Assembly: GCA_051004015.1 (NCBI GenBank)
Contig: JBPCKT010000024.1
Span: 1 to 32,607, forward strand
Direction of reading: 5' to 3'
DNA: 32,607 nucleotides
From: SXOA01 sp051004015
GTDB lineage: Bacteria; Planctomycetota; Planctomycetia; Pirellulales; Pirellulaceae
The notes under the pieces were generated by a model. That model worked only from the letters and a program-made list of their open reading frames with translations, did no database searches and was not told the DNA's origin. Each line of letters opens with the position of its first letter. The first letter of the stretch is position 1. Below are positions 31,441-32,607 of the stretch, piece after piece. Position numbers and translations under genes: made by a program.

Positions 31441-32406
31441 TTAATTCGATGCTCCACGAGCGCACGTCAACTGCCCAAGCGAAATCCAGGGCCCCAATGA
31501 CCTGCCCCAATTTTGGTTCTGCGTGTATTCAAGACCCACATAATAAGTAGCAGTGCCAGTCACACTGAAGGACCCGTCCACGCCGACGTCACCAGAAAAC
31601 CGAACCTGTACGCTATGAACCGTACTGCTGTTGTTAATCATATTCGGTTCACCATGAACCGCAATCGCCTTAATCGGCTGGGCGGTCCCACCGCCTGCAT
31701 TATTAGTTCCCCCGACTTCCGTGATTAGGCCCGATTGAGAATCGCACGAAAACTGCAATCCGATGGTATCGTCGTCGGGAGTTTCAGTCCAATCGAACCA
31801 ACCCCCGTCCCTAAAGAGGCCGTTAACCGCAAGCTGCAATTTATTGGGGCCCTCGAAACTGTTCTGAGGGTTGAAGCGTATCGCGTCAAGTGAATAGTTG
31901 CCCCACAAATACGATGGGAGCGAAAACAGCGAGTACGGGTGATTTTCGATAACTATTGTACTAGAGTGGTAGTCTTCGTTGACATCTCCATTGCTTCCCG
32001 TAGAAAACCCAGTACCCGTGGGTGTGATCCAGCGCCATTCATCGTCGAGAATTCTCACAGACTGCACGCCTGCCCCGCTCACAACGTAGGCATCGGTGGT
32101 TTCACCATAGACCCAGAAATTAAATGTCTCATTCAGTTCCACAATCACATCGTCATTCGGCACGAGTTCGAGCGTCTTCTCGGATTCCCCCTCAGCAAAT
32201 GTAATAGCTCCCGGCGTCGTCACCATATCGGATGCCTTGGCGATGGTATCACCGTACTCTCCTGAGGCGGGGGGTAGGGGCATGTCAAACGGGACAGGTC
32301 CATATACGTCAACTTTCGCTGGAGACACGCGGGCGGCCGCGGGGATTGAGCGTGGCTTGCAGCCCCAGCACCGCCACCGTCCAGGTCTGCCCGATATTGC
32401 CGCCAC
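31441..32406 (-). CDS. Calx-beta-domain surface protein, 5' part lost or frameshifted
   Basis: The frame covers 321 codons, but the first 30 or so residues (MAAISGRPGRWRCWG) look non-coding. From about residue 30 the protein shows a Calx-beta module: ASGEYGDTIAKASDM, then GAITFAEGESEKTLELVPNDD and a final VRILDDEW. A beta-rich Asn/Gly region follows, with FDWTETPDDDTIGLQF, GEPNMINNSSTVHSVQVRFSG and VTGTATYYVGLEYTQNQNW, and a stop at 31441. Such modules belong to large secreted planctomycete proteins. A neighbouring frame upstream (GNIGQTWTVAVLGLQATLNP) may hold the missing part, so a frameshift near 32330-32350 is possible; sequencing error near the contig end is equally likely. Confidence 0.65.
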   Translation of the reverse strand: MAAISGRPGRWRCWGCKPRSIPAAARVSPAKVDVYGPVPFDMPLPPASGEYGDTIAKASDMVTTPGAITFAEGESEKTLELVPNDDVIVELNETFNFWVYGETTDAYVVSGAGVQSVRILDDEWRWITPTGTGFSTGSNGDVNEDYHSSTIVIENHPYSLFSLPSYLWGNYSLDAIRFNPQNSFEGPNKLQLAVNGLFRDGGWFDWTETPDDDTIGLQFSCDSQSGLITEVGGTNNAGGGTAQPIKAIAVHGEPNMINNSSTVHSVQVRFSGDVGVDGSFSVTGTATYYVGLEYTQNQNWGRSLGPWISLGQLTCARGASN

Positions 32407-32590
32407 AGGGAAGCCCTTGCTCCAGCGAGCACCGCACGGGGGTCCCCATTCTCCTTGGCACGGCCTGGCATTCTACCACGCCAGCCCAGGAAATTACCGA
32501 AATTCTGGTGGACAAGGGCTTGCATGTGCCAACCGGGATGTATAAACTTACGTACAGTAGTCGCGGGGCTTGGAAAGGGAGCCTGGCGGC

Positions 32591-32607
32591 GGGGGGGGGG
32601 GGGGGGG
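32591..32607. other. Poly-G run at the end of the window
   Basis: The last 17 bases are all G. Runs of this kind at a contig tip are typical of two-colour short-read sequencing when signal is lost. It is probably not genomic. The 180 bases before it hold no gene I can support. Confidence 0.8.

Overview
The window looks like a contig from a planctomycete (Planctomycetota, probably Pirellulales-like), inferred from gene content rather than from any marker gene. Lineage-typical signs are a DUF1559 prepilin-like protein with a type IV pilin N-terminus and an H...ADG C-terminal motif, a short membrane protein with the RFSLRTLF start motif, an FG-GAP/ASPIC-UnbV surface protein, a Calx-beta surface protein, hopanoid genes and many small secreted proteins or lipoproteins. 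I saw no rRNA, tRNA, CRISPR array, phage or insertion sequence. The right end is a 17-G run, most likely a sequencing or contig-end artefact, so the last few hundred bases deserve caution.

Layout. 1-2113: a 4Fe-4S APS reductase (cysH-type) with a clear sigma70 promoter, and a YIP1-family membrane protein with an N-terminal zinc ribbon, both on minus. 2381-6258: squalene-hopene cyclase, then hpnH (adenosylhopane synthase), then a small molybdopterin oxidoreductase, all on plus. 6278-9605 (minus): a PAPS-type sulfotransferase and a 776-aa protein of six tandem repeats that I cannot assign. 9617-10944: a probable frameshifted small lipoprotein, a Tat-exported cysteine-rich lipoprotein and a secreted thioredoxin-fold protein. 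11110-12462: a small membrane protein and a secreted alpha/beta hydrolase. 12817-16233: a small lipoprotein, the DUF1559 protein, a CBS-pair protein and a secreted sialidase-like (Asp-box) protein. 16324-24214: a three-gene minus-strand cluster with a 1054-aa Asp-box propeller / LmbE-like / CBM9-like protein, a class 3 lipase and a 1262-aa TPR + FG-GAP + UnbV protein. 24452-29133: two unassigned proteins, a secreted beta-rich protein, an NHL-propeller protein and a SAM methyltransferase. 29180-29901: a PIN-domain toxin-antitoxin pair. 30186-32607: two tandem paralogous membrane-anchored proteins, one truncated by an in-frame stop, and a Calx-beta protein fragment.

Cooperation. SHC plus HpnH give a short hopanoid route: cyclisation of squalene, then attachment of adenosine. 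APS reductase serves sulfate assimilation; the sulfotransferase draws on the related donor PAPS but is not next to it. The 24214-16324 cluster encodes large exported or anchored propeller proteins together with a lipase and may act at the cell surface.

The most unusual signals are not single genes. (1) Hairpin elements built from iterated short words recur at 3' ends of genes, and one sits in frame inside the cyclase. (2) Several unrelated short palindrome families are scattered between genes, one also inside a coding region. (3) At least four genes have a -10-like hexamer 6-7 bases upstream of the ATG and no ribosome binding site, which suggests leaderless transcripts. (4) There are several fresh decay or duplication events: a methyltransferase 3' remnant, a nonsense-truncated paralog and a nearly identical 108-bp intragenic duplication.
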